Shown here piece by piece: positions 41,470 through 51,232 of a stretch of 64,000 bases of DNA. Origin of the DNA: Granulicella sp. S156. Lineage in GTDB: Bacteria; Acidobacteriota; Terriglobia; Terriglobales; Acidobacteriaceae. The translations under genes were made by a program, and so were the position numbers. The notes beneath the pieces were generated by a model. The model saw nothing but the letters and a program-made list of their open reading frames with translations, was not told the origin of the DNA and made no database searches. Numbering within the stretch: position 1 is the stretch's first letter; every line of letters begins with the position of its first letter. Where the stretch lies: assembly GCF_009766105.1 (NCBI RefSeq), contig NZ_LMUH01000013.1:522999-586998 (forward strand), in the 5' to 3' direction.

Positions 41470-42546
41470 ATGCTTTGGAGAGGTTTTCAAAAGCCCAAGC
41501 GTCTCGCAGTCGACCAGGAGACACTGACCCCCACCTTTGGTAAGTTTTCCGCGCAGCCCTTTGAGCGCGGTTTCGGTACGACCATCGGCAACGCCCTGCG
41601 TCGCACCCTGTTGTCCTCGATTGAAGGTGCTGCTGTTACCGCCGTCAAGATCGAAGGCGTGCTGCACGAGTTCCAATCCATCGCCGGCGTTGTCGAAGAC
41701 GCGACCGACATCATCCTGAACCTGAAGCAGATTCCGTTCAAGCTCAATGGCGATGGCCCCAAGACCCTGTATCTCCGCGCCGATGCAGCCGGTGTCGTCA
41801 CCTCTGGTTCCATCGAGGCCGATTCCGATGTTGAGATCCTCGATCCCAGCGTCTACATCTGCACCATCAGCGAAGGCGGCCGCATCGACATGGAGATGCG
41901 CCTCAAGCGCGGCCGTGGCTATGTTTCGGCTGACAAGAACTTCGACAGCGACCTCGGCATCGGCTTCATTCCGGTCGATTCCGTCCACTCGCCTGTGCGT
42001 AAGGTCAACTACCTCGTCGAGGCTGCACGTCTCGGTCAGATCACCGACTACGACAAGCTCACGCTCGAGATCTGGACCAACGGAACGATTCTTCCGGCAG
42101 ACGCTCTCGGCCTCTCGGCCAAGCTGCTGAAGGACCACATGACGATCTTCATCAACTTCGAGGAGGAGATGGAGGCCGGTGTTACTGGCGACCACGACGG
42201 CCCGCAGATTCGCAACGAGAACCTGAACCGTTCTGTTGAGGAGCTCGAGCTTTCGGTGCGCAGCTACAACTGCCTGAAGAATGCCAACATCGCGACCATC
42301 GGTGAGCTGATCCAGAAGACCGAAGCCGAGATGCTGAAGACCAAGAACTTCGGCCGCAAGAGCCTGAACGAGATCAAGGAAATCCTTGCTCAGATGGGTC
42401 TCTCGCTGGGCATGAAGATCGACGAGCAAGGCAACCCAGTTCCGGGCCCGACCTCGGTCCTTCCGGCAGCAACCCTCGCAGCCAGCTACGCTGGCTACGA
42501 CGATGAGGACGACGACCTCGACCTCGACGAGCCAGAGAACTTCTAA
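41470..42546 (+). CDS. rpoA: DNA-directed RNA polymerase alpha subunit
   Basis: 358 residues from [19 protein letters not shown]. The N-terminal dimerisation domain has [49 protein letters not shown]; the alpha-CTD has [51 protein letters not shown]. An acidic tail ([15 protein letters not shown]) ends the chain. AAAGGAA lies upstream. The 11-codon extension to 41437 is unlikely. Confidence 0.98.
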   Translation: MLWRGFQKPKRLAVDQETLTPTFGKFSAQPFERGFGTTIGNALRRTLLSSIEGAAVTAVKIEGVLHEFQSIAGVVEDATDIILNLKQIPFKLNGDGPKTLYLRADAAGVVTSGSIEADSDVEILDPSVYICTISEGGRIDMEMRLKRGRGYVSADKNFDSDLGIGFIPVDSVHSPVRKVNYLVEAARLGQITDYDKLTLEIWTNGTILPADALGLSAKLLKDHMTIFINFEEEMEAGVTGDHDGPQIRNENLNRSVEELELSVRSYNCLKNANIATIGELIQKTEAEMLKTKNFGRKSLNEIKEILAQMGLSLGMKIDEQGNPVPGPTSVLPAATLAASYAGYDDEDDDLDLDEPENF

Positions 42547-42558
42547 CTGTCCCGTAGT

Positions 42559-42587
42559 GCAGCGGAGGGACTAGTTTCCTCCGCTGC
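42559..42587. repeat. GCAGCGGAGG...CCTCCGCTGC hairpin after rpoA
   Basis: A perfect 10-bp stem with a 9-base loop, 13 bases after the rpoA stop and without a T run. It is followed by a GAAGCTGGCAACTCGCAGCTCGAAGCT word cluster ahead of rplQ. Confidence 0.75.
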
Positions 42588-42708
42588 GCCACGAATCTAA
42601 TTCGAAGCTGGCAACTCGCAGCTCGAAGCTGAATGCAAACCCCGCGCACTCTCTGCGCCGCAACCCGCAAGCCGGTCGACAGCACAAGCTGGACCGAAGG
42701 AGATTCAA

Positions 42709-43188
42709 ATGCGTCATCGTAATGGCGGCTTTAAACTAGGCCGCAACACCAGCCATCGTCGCGCTCTTCTGCGCAACCTCGTCACCTCCATCATTCTGAA
42801 CGACCGCGTTCACACCACCATTACGAAGGCCAAGGCAACGCGCCCCATCGTCGAGAAGATGATCACCCTCGGCAAGAACGGCAGCGTTCACTCCCGCCGC
42901 CAGGCGCTTGCTTACCTGATGACGCCGGAGTCGGTCGACCGCCTCTTCAGCATCGTCGCTCCACGCTACAGCACGCGACCGGGTGGCTACAGCCGCATCA
43001 TCCGCACTGGCGTCCGCAAGGGTGACTCCTCCGAGATGGCCTTCATCGAGCTCCTCGGCGCCGAGCAGGAGCTCAGTGAGAAGGCCGAGAAGCGCTCCGA
43101 AGCCCGCGCTAAGAAGCGTGAAGAGCTGCAGAAGCAGCTCGAAGAGCAGGGTGCAGCCGATCAGGCCAACCCACCGGCCGGTCAGTAG
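42709..43188 (+). CDS. rplQ: 50S ribosomal protein L17
   Basis: 159 residues: MRHRNGGFKLGRNTSHRRALLRNLVTSIILNDRVHTTITKAKATRPIVEKMITLGKN, then RLFSIVAPRYSTRPGGYSRIIRTGVRKGDSSEMAFIEL. It has a long charged C-terminal extension (EQELSEKAEKRSEARAKKREELQKQ) beyond the E. coli length. A strong terminator follows, ending the cluster. Confidence 0.98.
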   Translation: MRHRNGGFKLGRNTSHRRALLRNLVTSIILNDRVHTTITKAKATRPIVEKMITLGKNGSVHSRRQALAYLMTPESVDRLFSIVAPRYSTRPGGYSRIIRTGVRKGDSSEMAFIELLGAEQELSEKAEKRSEARAKKREELQKQLEEQGAADQANPPAGQ

Positions 43189-43210
43189 ACATTCCGCAGA
43201 ATCTTTAAAA

Positions 43211-43247
43211 GAACAAGAGGCGCGCCCACGTGGCGCGCTTCTTGTTT
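43211..43247 (+). terminator. Terminator after rplQ
   Basis: AACAAGAGGCGCGCC pairs with GGCGCGCTTCTTGTT (14 of 15 positions) around a 5-base loop, ending in TTTT. It closes the ribosomal protein cluster. Confidence 0.93.
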
Positions 43248-43331
43248 TGTATCTCCTGATGTGTCTTGTCGTTTGCAGTTGGATCAAGACAGCCCTACGA
43301 AGGCCAATGGTATTCTTTTTCCTATAGATAA

Positions 43332-44501
43332 ATGGGGACGCTGATGCAGCAAGCAAAGCCACTGACACGTCCCGGCTCCATGGTGCTTGATGTCATACGC
43401 TTCGGAGCAGCGATAGCGGTCGCGGTTGGTCATTTATCCAACCCGGGATTTTCTTCAGGCTGGCCTTATTCAAAACTCCTCAATGTTGCTACGTTAGCCG
43501 TCGCTGTATTCTTTGTTCTTTCTGGTTTCGTTATTCGACTGATCACCGCGGTGCGTCCTACCACCGCGCGTAACTATGCCCTGGATCGCATCTCGCGCCT
43601 GTACTCTATCGTTCTCCCTGCCCTGGTCTTTTCGGTCCTTGCAGCTCTCTGCCTGCACTTCTTCCCGACCGCTACCGTCCCGGCTTTTCCGTTCTCTAGG
43701 GCCGATGTAGTCCCCTTTTTCGCAAATCTTACCTTTACAGGTCAGATTTGGGGCCATGATCTTTTGATCAGAGATAACGCCGTCTTCTGGTCTCTCTGTT
43801 ATGAGGCGCCCTTCTACGTGTTTTGGGGGCTGGGCTTTATCCCCCTTCGGTCATGGCGCTGGGCAGCCTATATCGGCTTTGCGCTCATTGTTGGCCCCCA
43901 GATACTCTTCATGCTGCCGCTATGGCTTCTAGGTTGCCTGGTCCATGACATCTATCAAAGGCTCCGCACCCAAAACAATGCGTTTCGAAATCTCTCCGCC
44001 GCTCTTGCGGTAACGAGCGTACTTATCGTTCTTCTCTGGCAGATTTCACAGCGTTACCGCCACTATCTTCATGGCATTGCGGTCAAGACAGGTCTTGTAA
44101 AGATTCAGCAGCAGTGGGAGATTGCGCATAGTCATCACATCCTCGTAAATGCCAGTACGCATTACTATCTGATTGGCGTTCCAACCGGAATCCTCATGTT
44201 GTGGCTTCTGTTACTGGTCGATCGCTGGCATCAAAGCTTCTCCCCCAGCGTGTCGATGGCCGTGCGCACGGTTGCTGATGGCACCTTCACGCTCTATCTT
44301 TTTCATCTGCCCCTATTTCTGTTGATCGTAGCCTACATCCCCTACGACCACGGGAGCACTCCGCAGAAAATACTCCTTCTTACGGTGGCTACTGCGCTCT
44401 GTGTTGCAGTCGCCGTTCCCCTGGACGCGCTCAAGCGCTGGATGCGCGCAAAACTCTCGATTCCGGGCGAGGCCTCCACTCAGGTCATTCAACGGAGTTG
44501 A
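43332..44501 (+). CDS. Acyltransferase family 3 membrane protein
   Basis: About 389 residues with roughly ten TM helices. The family signature is RFGAAIAVAVGHLSNPGF (His in the first TM) and AVFFVLSGFVIRLI, followed by the R-I-S-R-L-Y motif ARNYALDRISRLYSIVLPALVF. It ends FTLYLFHLPLFLLIVAYI. Such proteins O-acylate lipids or exported polysaccharides at the inner membrane. The start may be 43332 or the ATG at 43344, which has GGGGA upstream. It stands alone; its acceptor is unknown. Confidence 0.9.
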   Translation: MGTLMQQAKPLTRPGSMVLDVIRFGAAIAVAVGHLSNPGFSSGWPYSKLLNVATLAVAVFFVLSGFVIRLITAVRPTTARNYALDRISRLYSIVLPALVFSVLAALCLHFFPTATVPAFPFSRADVVPFFANLTFTGQIWGHDLLIRDNAVFWSLCYEAPFYVFWGLGFIPLRSWRWAAYIGFALIVGPQILFMLPLWLLGCLVHDIYQRLRTQNNAFRNLSAALAVTSVLIVLLWQISQRYRHYLHGIAVKTGLVKIQQQWEIAHSHHILVNASTHYYLIGVPTGILMLWLLLLVDRWHQSFSPSVSMAVRTVADGTFTLYLFHLPLFLLIVAYIPYDHGSTPQKILLLTVATALCVAVAVPLDALKRWMRAKLSIPGEASTQVIQRS

Positions 44502-44599
44502 GGGCGGGAACCCCAGATAGGGCTTTAAAACGAGAGAATAGCTGCACTGCGGTAAACTACGGGACAAAGCCTTCCAGGAAATGAGAACTTCTCCGCGCA

Positions 44600-45532
44600 A
44601 TGCCTATCGTTGAACTCCAGAATATCCGCAAGGTCTACGACACTAAAGTCGCGGTCGAAGGTTTGACCCTGGCGATCGAACCCGGCACCATGTTTGGCCT
44701 GCTTGGGCCGAACGGTTCGGGCAAGACCAGTTCCATCCGCATGATGATCGGCATGACCGTGCCAGATTCCGGTACCGTGCGCCTCTTCGACAAGCCCTTC
44801 GCGCGCACGTCGCTGAATCGCGTGGGATATCTGCCTGAAGAGCGTGGCCTCTACAAGAAGATGAAGGTGCTCGATCAGCTAGTCTTCCTCGGTCAGCTTC
44901 ACGGTCTGGATGAGGCCACAGCACGAAAGCGGTCTCTCGCCTGGTGCGAGCGTATGGAGATCTCCGAGGCCATCGCCAAGAAGACCGAAGAGCTCTCCAA
45001 GGGTATGCAGCAGAAGATTCAGTTCATCGCCGCGCTGCTCCACGAGCCGGACCTCATCATCATGGATGAACCCTTCAGCGGCCTCGACCCCGTAAACGCC
45101 ACGCTGCTCATGGACACACTCGTCGCCCTGCGCGGCGAAGGCAAGGCTATCCTCTTCTCGACGCACCGCATGGACCAGGTGGAGAAGCTCTGCGATGCCA
45201 TCGCGCTCATCTCGCGTGGCAAGCTGCTGCTCTCCGGCGGCATGCGCGAGATCAAATCGCGCTACCCGCGCAATCGTGTGCAGGTCGTCTTCACCGGCGA
45301 CGATTCGTTCCTCCGCCACTCCGGCGTCGCCGAGGCGAAGAACTATTCCGGCATCGCCGAGATCAAGCTGCACGACGAGGCCGCCGCGCAGCAGATTCTC
45401 GCCGAAGCCGTCGAACGCGGCACCCATATCAACCGCTTTGAAGTCATGGAACCCACGCTGGAAGAGATCTTCATCGAAAACGTCCGCGCAAGCTTCGGCG
45501 ATGCAGAAGCAGGAGGCAGAGTCGATGCATAA
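44600..45532 (+). CDS. ABC-2 exporter ATPase subunit
   Basis: 310 residues. Walker A GLLGPNGSGKTSS, signature LSKGMQQKIQFIAALLHEPDLIIMDEPFSGLDPVN, and H-switch LFSTHRMDQVEKL. A C-terminal DUF4162-type domain follows (RVQVVFTGDDSFLRHSGV). It overlaps the permease gene by 8 bases, so the two products form one exporter, NatAB-like. Substrate unknown (Na+, drug or lipid are possibilities). Confidence 0.95.
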   Translation: MPIVELQNIRKVYDTKVAVEGLTLAIEPGTMFGLLGPNGSGKTSSIRMMIGMTVPDSGTVRLFDKPFARTSLNRVGYLPEERGLYKKMKVLDQLVFLGQLHGLDEATARKRSLAWCERMEISEAIAKKTEELSKGMQQKIQFIAALLHEPDLIIMDEPFSGLDPVNATLLMDTLVALRGEGKAILFSTHRMDQVEKLCDAIALISRGKLLLSGGMREIKSRYPRNRVQVVFTGDDSFLRHSGVAEAKNYSGIAEIKLHDEAAAQQILAEAVERGTHINRFEVMEPTLEEIFIENVRASFGDAEAGGRVDA

Positions 45533-46748
45533 TGTTTGGCTGATTGCGAAACGCGAGTATCTGGAGCGCGTCCGTACCAAGGGATTTCTCATTGCAACGG
45601 TGCTCATTCCGTTATTGATGGGAGCTCTGGTCTTTGGCAGCGCTTATATGGGATCGAAGTCGAAGACCTCATCGCACATCGCTGTAGTTACTAGCGACTC
45701 TGTCCTCGGCAGCGATCTCAAGCATCAACTTGAAGGCAGCAAAGAGAACGACATGCAGGTCGACGTGAGCACGCCATCGGATGATACCCGTGCAGCGCTT
45801 GATGTTCAGTTGCATGCCAAATCTTCGTCGCTCGCCGGCTATCTCTGGGTGACGCCAGCTGCAGGTGACCGTCCCACATTTACTTACACCGCACGCTCGG
45901 CAGGCGATATCGCTACACAGGAAGCGATCGAATCGGCTCTCCATTCCGTGCTGATGCGTGAGCATCTTGAGGCGAAGGGGATGGCCGGTTCCGAAATCGA
46001 TGCACTCGTCGCTCCAGTCAAGATTGATACCAGTGCCAGCGGCAATAGCACGGCTGCGTTCTTTGCCGCGTACACGCTCTTCTTCCTCATGTACATGGTC
46101 ATCATGCTCTATGGCATGAACACCGCACGTTCGATCATTGAAGAGAAGACCAGCCGCGTCTTCGAGGTTCTACTCGCAACCATCAAGCCGGAAGAACTGC
46201 TCGCAGGAAAGATACTGGGTGTCGGGGCCGTTGGGCTTACCCAGATAGGGCTCTGGATGATTGCCGCGTTCGCACTTTCCAGCAGCAGCCTCGCGAGTGG
46301 TCTGGTTGGCACAGGGCACGGCCTTATCAGCACCGCGCAGATTGGTTTCTTCGTGATGTACTTCCTCTTCGGATTCCTGCTGTACTCCAGTGTTGCAGCC
46401 GCACTTGGCGCGATGACGAACTCCGAACAGGAGCTGCAACAGCTCAATATGTTCCTGGTCCTTCCGCTGGCGTTCTGCATGGTCATGCTCTTTTCGATCA
46501 TCCGCGCGCCAAACTCGACTATGGCCCGTGTGGTCTCGCTCATCCCCTTCTGCAGCCCACTGCTTATGAACTTTCGCATCTCTCTGACACAGGTACCCGC
46601 CTGGGAGATCTGGCTTTCTATCGTGCTCATGTCGGCTACCATCTTTGCCATTCTGTGGGTCTCCTCGCGTATCTACCGCGTCGGCATCCTGATGTACGGC
46701 AAGAAGCCCAACCTCCCCGAGATTCTGCGCTGGCTGAAGTACAGCTAG
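45525..46748 (+). CDS. ABC-2 exporter permease (NatB-like)
   Basis: 407 residues from MHNVWLIAKREYLERVRTKGFLIATVLIPLLMGALVFGSAY (TM1); a large extracytoplasmic domain (about residues 45-170); then five TM helices with AAFFAAYTLFFLMYMVIMLYGMNTARSIIEEKTSRVFEVLLATIKPEELLAGKILGVGAVGLTQIGLW, the ABC-2 permease core. The start overlaps the ATPase stop by 8 bases; AGGAGG lies 8 bases upstream and decides it. A longer frame inside the ATPase gene is not coding. Confidence 0.95.
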   Translation: MHNVWLIAKREYLERVRTKGFLIATVLIPLLMGALVFGSAYMGSKSKTSSHIAVVTSDSVLGSDLKHQLEGSKENDMQVDVSTPSDDTRAALDVQLHAKSSSLAGYLWVTPAAGDRPTFTYTARSAGDIATQEAIESALHSVLMREHLEAKGMAGSEIDALVAPVKIDTSASGNSTAAFFAAYTLFFLMYMVIMLYGMNTARSIIEEKTSRVFEVLLATIKPEELLAGKILGVGAVGLTQIGLWMIAAFALSSSSLASGLVGTGHGLISTAQIGFFVMYFLFGFLLYSSVAAALGAMTNSEQELQQLNMFLVLPLAFCMVMLFSIIRAPNSTMARVVSLIPFCSPLLMNFRISLTQVPAWEIWLSIVLMSATIFAILWVSSRIYRVGILMYGKKPNLPEILRWLKYS

Positions 46749-46767
46749 GCGTACACTTTCCTCGCCG

Positions 46768-48354
46768 ATGGAGATCGACCTCGACCTCGCCGAAGCCCGC
46801 TCGGAGCCCTTTCGCTCGCGGGTGTGCGTCATCGGGGCTGGCGTGGCGGGTCTTGTGCTGGCGTACCGCCTCAGTCGACAGGGAATCGACGTAGCGCTGC
46901 TGGAGGCTGGGGGGCATACCCTTGAAGCCCGCAGCCAAAGCCTCTTCACCAGCGCCCAGTTTGCCGCCGTGCAGCACCTGGGGGCACACGAAGGACGGTT
47001 CCGCATCTTTGGAGGCTCCTCCACGCAGTGGGGCGGACAGATTCTCCCCATGCAGGTGGAACACGAAGAAAGCCCCTGGCCGCTCTCCGCCGCGGCTCTC
47101 GAGCCCTTCTATGCTGAAGTACAGCGCCTGCTGGGTGTCGACGGGTTGCCCTTCGAGGCAGAGGCTTTCTTCGCTGCGACTGGCGTAACCTCTCCTTCCC
47201 TCCTCGCGACTTTGCCGGAGATCGATGTCCGGTACTCCAAGTGGGCGCCGTTTGCGCGTCGTAATCTGGCGACGACTATCGGCCACGATCTCGTAGCTTC
47301 AACCAATAAGGCCCACGGAGTCGTCACACTCTTCCTGCACGCGAACGTCACGGAGGTCCTCCTCGCAGCGAAGGGTGATCGCGCCGAAGCTGTGCTCGCC
47401 CGGAACTATACTGGCACTGGATTCCGCTTTGAGGCAGAGCACTTTGTGGTGGCTGCGGGCACGATTGAAACCTCGCGTCTTCTGCTGGCCTCACGCAGCA
47501 TCCAGCCGCAGGGCATCGGCAATGCACATGACCAGGTAGGCCGCTACTTTCACGACCACCTCAGCCTCGTCGCCGCCTCGCCCATTGGCGAAGCTCGCGC
47601 ACAGCTGCTGCGCTGGCTTGCGCCGTATATCTTCGACGGCACCGTCCACACCGCAAAGCTGGAGGCGTCCCCTGCGTTGCGTCAACGCCTTCAGCTCAAC
47701 GCGATACTGGCGCACCTCACCCTCGACGAGCCTGAAGACTCCGGCATCGCGGTCGTGCGCGAGATGCTGCAGTCCCGGCAACGTGGCGGCGTTGTCCGTA
47801 CGCTGCTCCAGCGCGCGCCGCAACTGCCTGCATCTCTCCTCGAAGCCTCTCGTCTGGCATGGCACGCGAAGGTTCATCATCGCCGCTTCGTCTCTGCCAA
47901 AGCAGCCGTGAGTCTGCGCCTCAACGTCGAGCAGGAGGCCCGGCCCGACTCACGCATTCTGCTCAGCGCCGATCGCGATGCGCTGGGTATGCCGCTGGCG
48001 ATCGTCGATTGGAAGATCTCAGCCGCCGAAACGAGCACCCTACGCCGTTTCGCCGGCTATCTCCGCGAGCATCTTGCATCGCTCGATCCCGCGGAGATGC
48101 AATGGAACGCCGAACTGCAGACCGAAAGCGCAAACCTCTCAGGAATCATCGATGTCTTTCACGCGATGGGTGGCACTCAGATGGGTAACGATCCACGCGC
48201 CAGCGTGGTCGATACGGACCTCACCGTGCATGGTGTCGCGAATCTCTCTATCGCCAGTGCATCTACATTCCCCACCGGTGGCAGCCAGTTGCCCACACTG
48301 CCACTGATGGCGCTGGCGCTGCGTTTGGCGGATCGTCTCGTCTCAAGCCTGTAG
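46768..48354 (+). CDS. GMC-type FAD-dependent oxidoreductase
   Basis: 528 residues. Rossmann FAD site RVCVIGAGVAGLVLAYRLSRQGIDVALLEAGG; GGSSTQWGGQILPMQ near the FAD; VVAAGTIETSRLLLAS; and C-terminal VFHAMGGTQMGNDPRASVVDTDLTVHGVANLSIASASTFPTGGSQLPTLPLMALALRLAD, the GMC signature with catalytic His. Similar enzymes oxidise sugars, alcohols or polyols. It is 19 bp after the ABC permease and overlaps the convergent aldo/keto reductase by 12 bp. Confidence 0.93.
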   Translation: MEIDLDLAEARSEPFRSRVCVIGAGVAGLVLAYRLSRQGIDVALLEAGGHTLEARSQSLFTSAQFAAVQHLGAHEGRFRIFGGSSTQWGGQILPMQVEHEESPWPLSAAALEPFYAEVQRLLGVDGLPFEAEAFFAATGVTSPSLLATLPEIDVRYSKWAPFARRNLATTIGHDLVASTNKAHGVVTLFLHANVTEVLLAAKGDRAEAVLARNYTGTGFRFEAEHFVVAAGTIETSRLLLASRSIQPQGIGNAHDQVGRYFHDHLSLVAASPIGEARAQLLRWLAPYIFDGTVHTAKLEASPALRQRLQLNAILAHLTLDEPEDSGIAVVREMLQSRQRGGVVRTLLQRAPQLPASLLEASRLAWHAKVHHRRFVSAKAAVSLRLNVEQEARPDSRILLSADRDALGMPLAIVDWKISAAETSTLRRFAGYLREHLASLDPAEMQWNAELQTESANLSGIIDVFHAMGGTQMGNDPRASVVDTDLTVHGVANLSIASASTFPTGGSQLPTLPLMALALRLADRLVSSL

Positions 48355-49332
48355 CGGGTTTGCCGTAGGTGCGCCCACAACCCTCTCACGTACCAGCGCT
48401 ATCTCCCCCGCTGTGAACCTCACACTCCCAATCGCCGCAAGATTTGCGCGCAAATTTTCAGGCTGCAGCATGGACGTCACCACTGCATGCGCTCCCGTAT
48501 CCGCCAGCACCCCCCCAAAGACAATCTCCGCTAGCCGCTCTCTGCTGTCTCCGCGAAGCTTCTCTCGAAGCGCAGGATCAACACTCTCATCGGCCGCCAT
48601 CTGCGTAATTCTCTGAGCAGCCTGCTGTGCCAGTGCCGCTCCGCCAAACGGATGGTTCACCATCACAAAGAACCTGTCCTCACCAAAAGACGAGCTCCAT
48701 CCGTTGAGTGAGAGCACCGGGTAAGGGAGCTGAGCAACACTGAGAATGTCAGGTATTCCATGAAGCGTCGTAACATCGTCGGTCGACACCCCTACACGCC
48801 TGACCTTGCCCTCTTGAACTACCTTCACAAGCTCTGCCATCAGATCCTGCTGCTGAAAGACGCTTACCGGCGGCAGGTGCATCAGGAGCACATCGACGTA
48901 ATCGGTACGAAGCTGCTGCAGGCTCTCCTCCAGCGAGGTCCGCAGCGTGGCTACATCGAAGTGCCCCTCGGACATCTCACCGGCAATGCCACGCCGCACC
49001 AATCCTCTCGCCTGCGGCAGGAGGCTGAGCCCAGCCCGCACAATCGGCTTGGCCAGACGCTTCCACGCAACCGGCCGCGCCGGCAGAATCCCAAACTTGG
49101 TGACGACGGTCGCCTGTCCACGCTTACCCTGCAGAAACTCCCCAAGCAGGCCTTCCGCCTCGCCATAGCCATAGCTGCGCGCGGTGTCGAACAGCGTAAC
49201 CCCCGCCTCCCACGCAGTACTCATCGCCTGCAGCGAATCCCTGCGTCCCACGCGCCCCAACACCGATCCGCAGCCGAACCCCAGCACGGACGTCCTGATC
49301 TCCTCGAACTCCACATAGCGCATACGCACCAT
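48343..49332 (-). CDS. Aldo/keto reductase
   Basis: About 329 residues: EIRTSVLGFGCGSVLGRVGRRDSLQAMSTAWEAGVTLFDTARSYGYGEAEGLLGEFLQGKRGQATVVTKFG, then YVDVLLMHLPP (catalytic His region) and KVRRVGVSTDD. The catalytic Tyr sits in ARSYGYGEAE. It may use NADPH. Start uncertain: MVRMRYVEF (49332) or MRYVEF (49323); neither has a strong ribosome site. The region just upstream (49330-49346) matches the end of the MITE-like element (see findings). Confidence 0.92.
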   Translation of the reverse strand: MVRMRYVEFEEIRTSVLGFGCGSVLGRVGRRDSLQAMSTAWEAGVTLFDTARSYGYGEAEGLLGEFLQGKRGQATVVTKFGILPARPVAWKRLAKPIVRAGLSLLPQARGLVRRGIAGEMSEGHFDVATLRTSLEESLQQLRTDYVDVLLMHLPPVSVFQQQDLMAELVKVVQEGKVRRVGVSTDDVTTLHGIPDILSVAQLPYPVLSLNGWSSSFGEDRFFVMVNHPFGGAALAQQAAQRITQMAADESVDPALREKLRGDSRERLAEIVFGGVLADTGAHAVVTSMLQPENLRANLAAIGSVRFTAGEIALVRERVVGAPTANPLQA

Positions 49333-49364
49333 GCTAGAGCAGTTTCCTATGCACCTCCAGGGTG

Positions 49365-50051
49365 ATGCTGTTTTACAGGACCCTCTCTTCAATAGCTCCC
49401 CCGCATACAAGTAAACTCAACCGTGTGGCTGCATTTACTCCAAAGCAACGTCTGCTGCTGGCCGTCATCCCTCCGCTTGCCGTTGCGCTGATTCGCCTGC
49501 TCGGCATGACCCTGCGCTATCGCGATGTAAACGCCCCCGCCACGCCTGTTGGCATCAAGGTTCCCGGCCCTACAATCTTCGCGTTTTGGCACTGCGCCCT
49601 GCTGGTCTGCGCCTACCGCTTCCGCAACGAGGGCATTGCGATCCTCATCTCGCGTTCCTTCGACGGTGAACTTATCGCACGCATCGTCGAGCGCCTCGGC
49701 TTCGTCGCCATCCGCGGCTCCAGCACCCGCGGAGGCCCCCTGGCCCTGCGCGGCATGCAGCAGGCCTACACCGAGGCCCACCGCATCTGCGCCTTCACCG
49801 CCGATGGCCCCAAGGGCCCCTCGCGCATCGCCAAGCCCGGCCCCGTACAGCTCGCCGAACTCACCGGCGCAACCTGGGTCGGAGCCTTCCATGCCCAGCC
49901 AGACCGCACCTGGCAACTGCATTCCTGGGACCGCTTCATGATTCCCAAACCCTTTACTACCGTCACCTTTTCCTGGCCGGCTCACACCGCTCCCGAACTG
50001 GAATCCCTGCAACGGGCGCTCGACGAAGCGGTAGCTATGACCTCCCGTTGA
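49365..50051 (+). CDS. Lysophospholipid acyltransferase-like protein (DUF374)
   Basis: About 228 residues: [99 protein letters not shown]. The HxxxxD-like site is in FWHCALL and the FTADGPKGP block is typical of DUF374/LPLAT. It may transfer fatty acyl groups to lipid A or a phospholipid. The N-terminal start is not fixed: GTG 49362, ATG 49365, or GTG 49425. Confidence 0.88.
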   Translation: MLFYRTLSSIAPPHTSKLNRVAAFTPKQRLLLAVIPPLAVALIRLLGMTLRYRDVNAPATPVGIKVPGPTIFAFWHCALLVCAYRFRNEGIAILISRSFDGELIARIVERLGFVAIRGSSTRGGPLALRGMQQAYTEAHRICAFTADGPKGPSRIAKPGPVQLAELTGATWVGAFHAQPDRTWQLHSWDRFMIPKPFTTVTFSWPAHTAPELESLQRALDEAVAMTSR

Positions 50052-50077
50052 TCGCGCCGCCTACAATCACAGAGCGA

Positions 50078-51205
50078 ATGCTAGTTTCCGACTTCCACTA
50101 CGACCTTCCCGAAGACCTCATCGCACAGCGGCCTCCCGCGATGCGCGGCGCGAGCCGCATGCTGACACTGGATCGCAACACCGGCGCCTTTGCCGACCAT
50201 ACCTTTGCAGAGTTGCCGTCGCTGCTCCAGCCGGGCGACCTGCTGGTGATGAACGACTCGCGTGTCATCCCAGCGCGCCTGTTCGCCACCCGCGCGGGCC
50301 TCGCGACGCAGCACAACTCACCCGCGCCCAGCGGTCATATTGAGGTTCTGCTGACCCAGCGTCTCTCCTCCGCCGAAGGCCACAACGATTGGTCGGCCCT
50401 GGTTCGCCCGGCGAAGAAGATTCAACCTGGCGAGACCCTGCTCTTCGCCCCGGACGGTTCCAATGTACCCCTACTGCGGGCAACCGTGCTCTCCTCCGGA
50501 GACTTCGGCGAGCGCACGCTGCGCTTCGAGCCGGCAGAGGACTTTCATGCAGCCCTGGAGCGCATCGGCCACTTGCCCCTGCCGCCTTACATTCATCGCT
50601 CAAAGCAGGAGCCGAACACGCCGGAAGATCGCGAGCGCTACCAGACCGTGTACTCACAGCAGCTGACCCGTGCCGAGGCAAAGGGCTCTGCCGCCGCACC
50701 GACGGCAGGCCTGCACTTCACGCCGGAGATCCTCTCCCAACTCAAAGAACGCGGCATAGAACTGGCAACCCTCGCGCTGCATGTCGGACTGGGGACGTTT
50801 CAGCCTGTCCGCGTCGAGCGCACCGAAGACATCCGCCTCCACGCCGAGCACTACACCCTCTCTGCGGCGACCGCAGAGGCTGTCAATAGAGCTCGCAGCG
50901 AACGCCGCCGCATCGTGGCTGTTGGCACCACCAGCACGCGCACGCTGGAGCACATCGCCCGCGAGGCCGAAGCCAGCGGCAACCCAATCGCCGCACACTC
51001 CGGAAGCACGAGCCTCTTCCTCTCCCCTGGCGCCGAGTTCAAGCTGGTCTCCGGTCTCCTCACCAACTTCCACCTCCCGCAATCGACGCTGCTTATGCTC
51101 GTCTCCGCCTTCGCCGGGCGCGAACCCGTACTCGCCGCCTATGCCCACGCTGTGGAATCCCGTTATCGCTTCTTTTCCTACGGCGACTGCATGCTCATCA
51201 CGTAG
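50078..51205 (+). CDS. queA: S-adenosylmethionine:tRNA ribosyltransferase-isomerase
   Basis: 375 residues. It makes epoxyqueuosine in tRNA from preQ1 and SAM. It starts [90 protein letters not shown]; and [21 protein letters not shown] are diagnostic. It is 26 bp after the acyltransferase and 27 bp ahead of polA. Confidence 0.97.
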   Translation: MLVSDFHYDLPEDLIAQRPPAMRGASRMLTLDRNTGAFADHTFAELPSLLQPGDLLVMNDSRVIPARLFATRAGLATQHNSPAPSGHIEVLLTQRLSSAEGHNDWSALVRPAKKIQPGETLLFAPDGSNVPLLRATVLSSGDFGERTLRFEPAEDFHAALERIGHLPLPPYIHRSKQEPNTPEDRERYQTVYSQQLTRAEAKGSAAAPTAGLHFTPEILSQLKERGIELATLALHVGLGTFQPVRVERTEDIRLHAEHYTLSAATAEAVNRARSERRRIVAVGTTSTRTLEHIAREAEASGNPIAAHSGSTSLFLSPGAEFKLVSGLLTNFHLPQSTLLMLVSAFAGREPVLAAYAHAVESRYRFFSYGDCMLIT

Positions 51206-51232
51206 CATCCAATAGGAACTAGAGATCAAATC

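Noticed and set aside
43494..43757. 87-aa minus-strand open frame within the acyltransferase
   Set aside because: Antisense to a strongly supported membrane protein; highly charged low-complexity translation.
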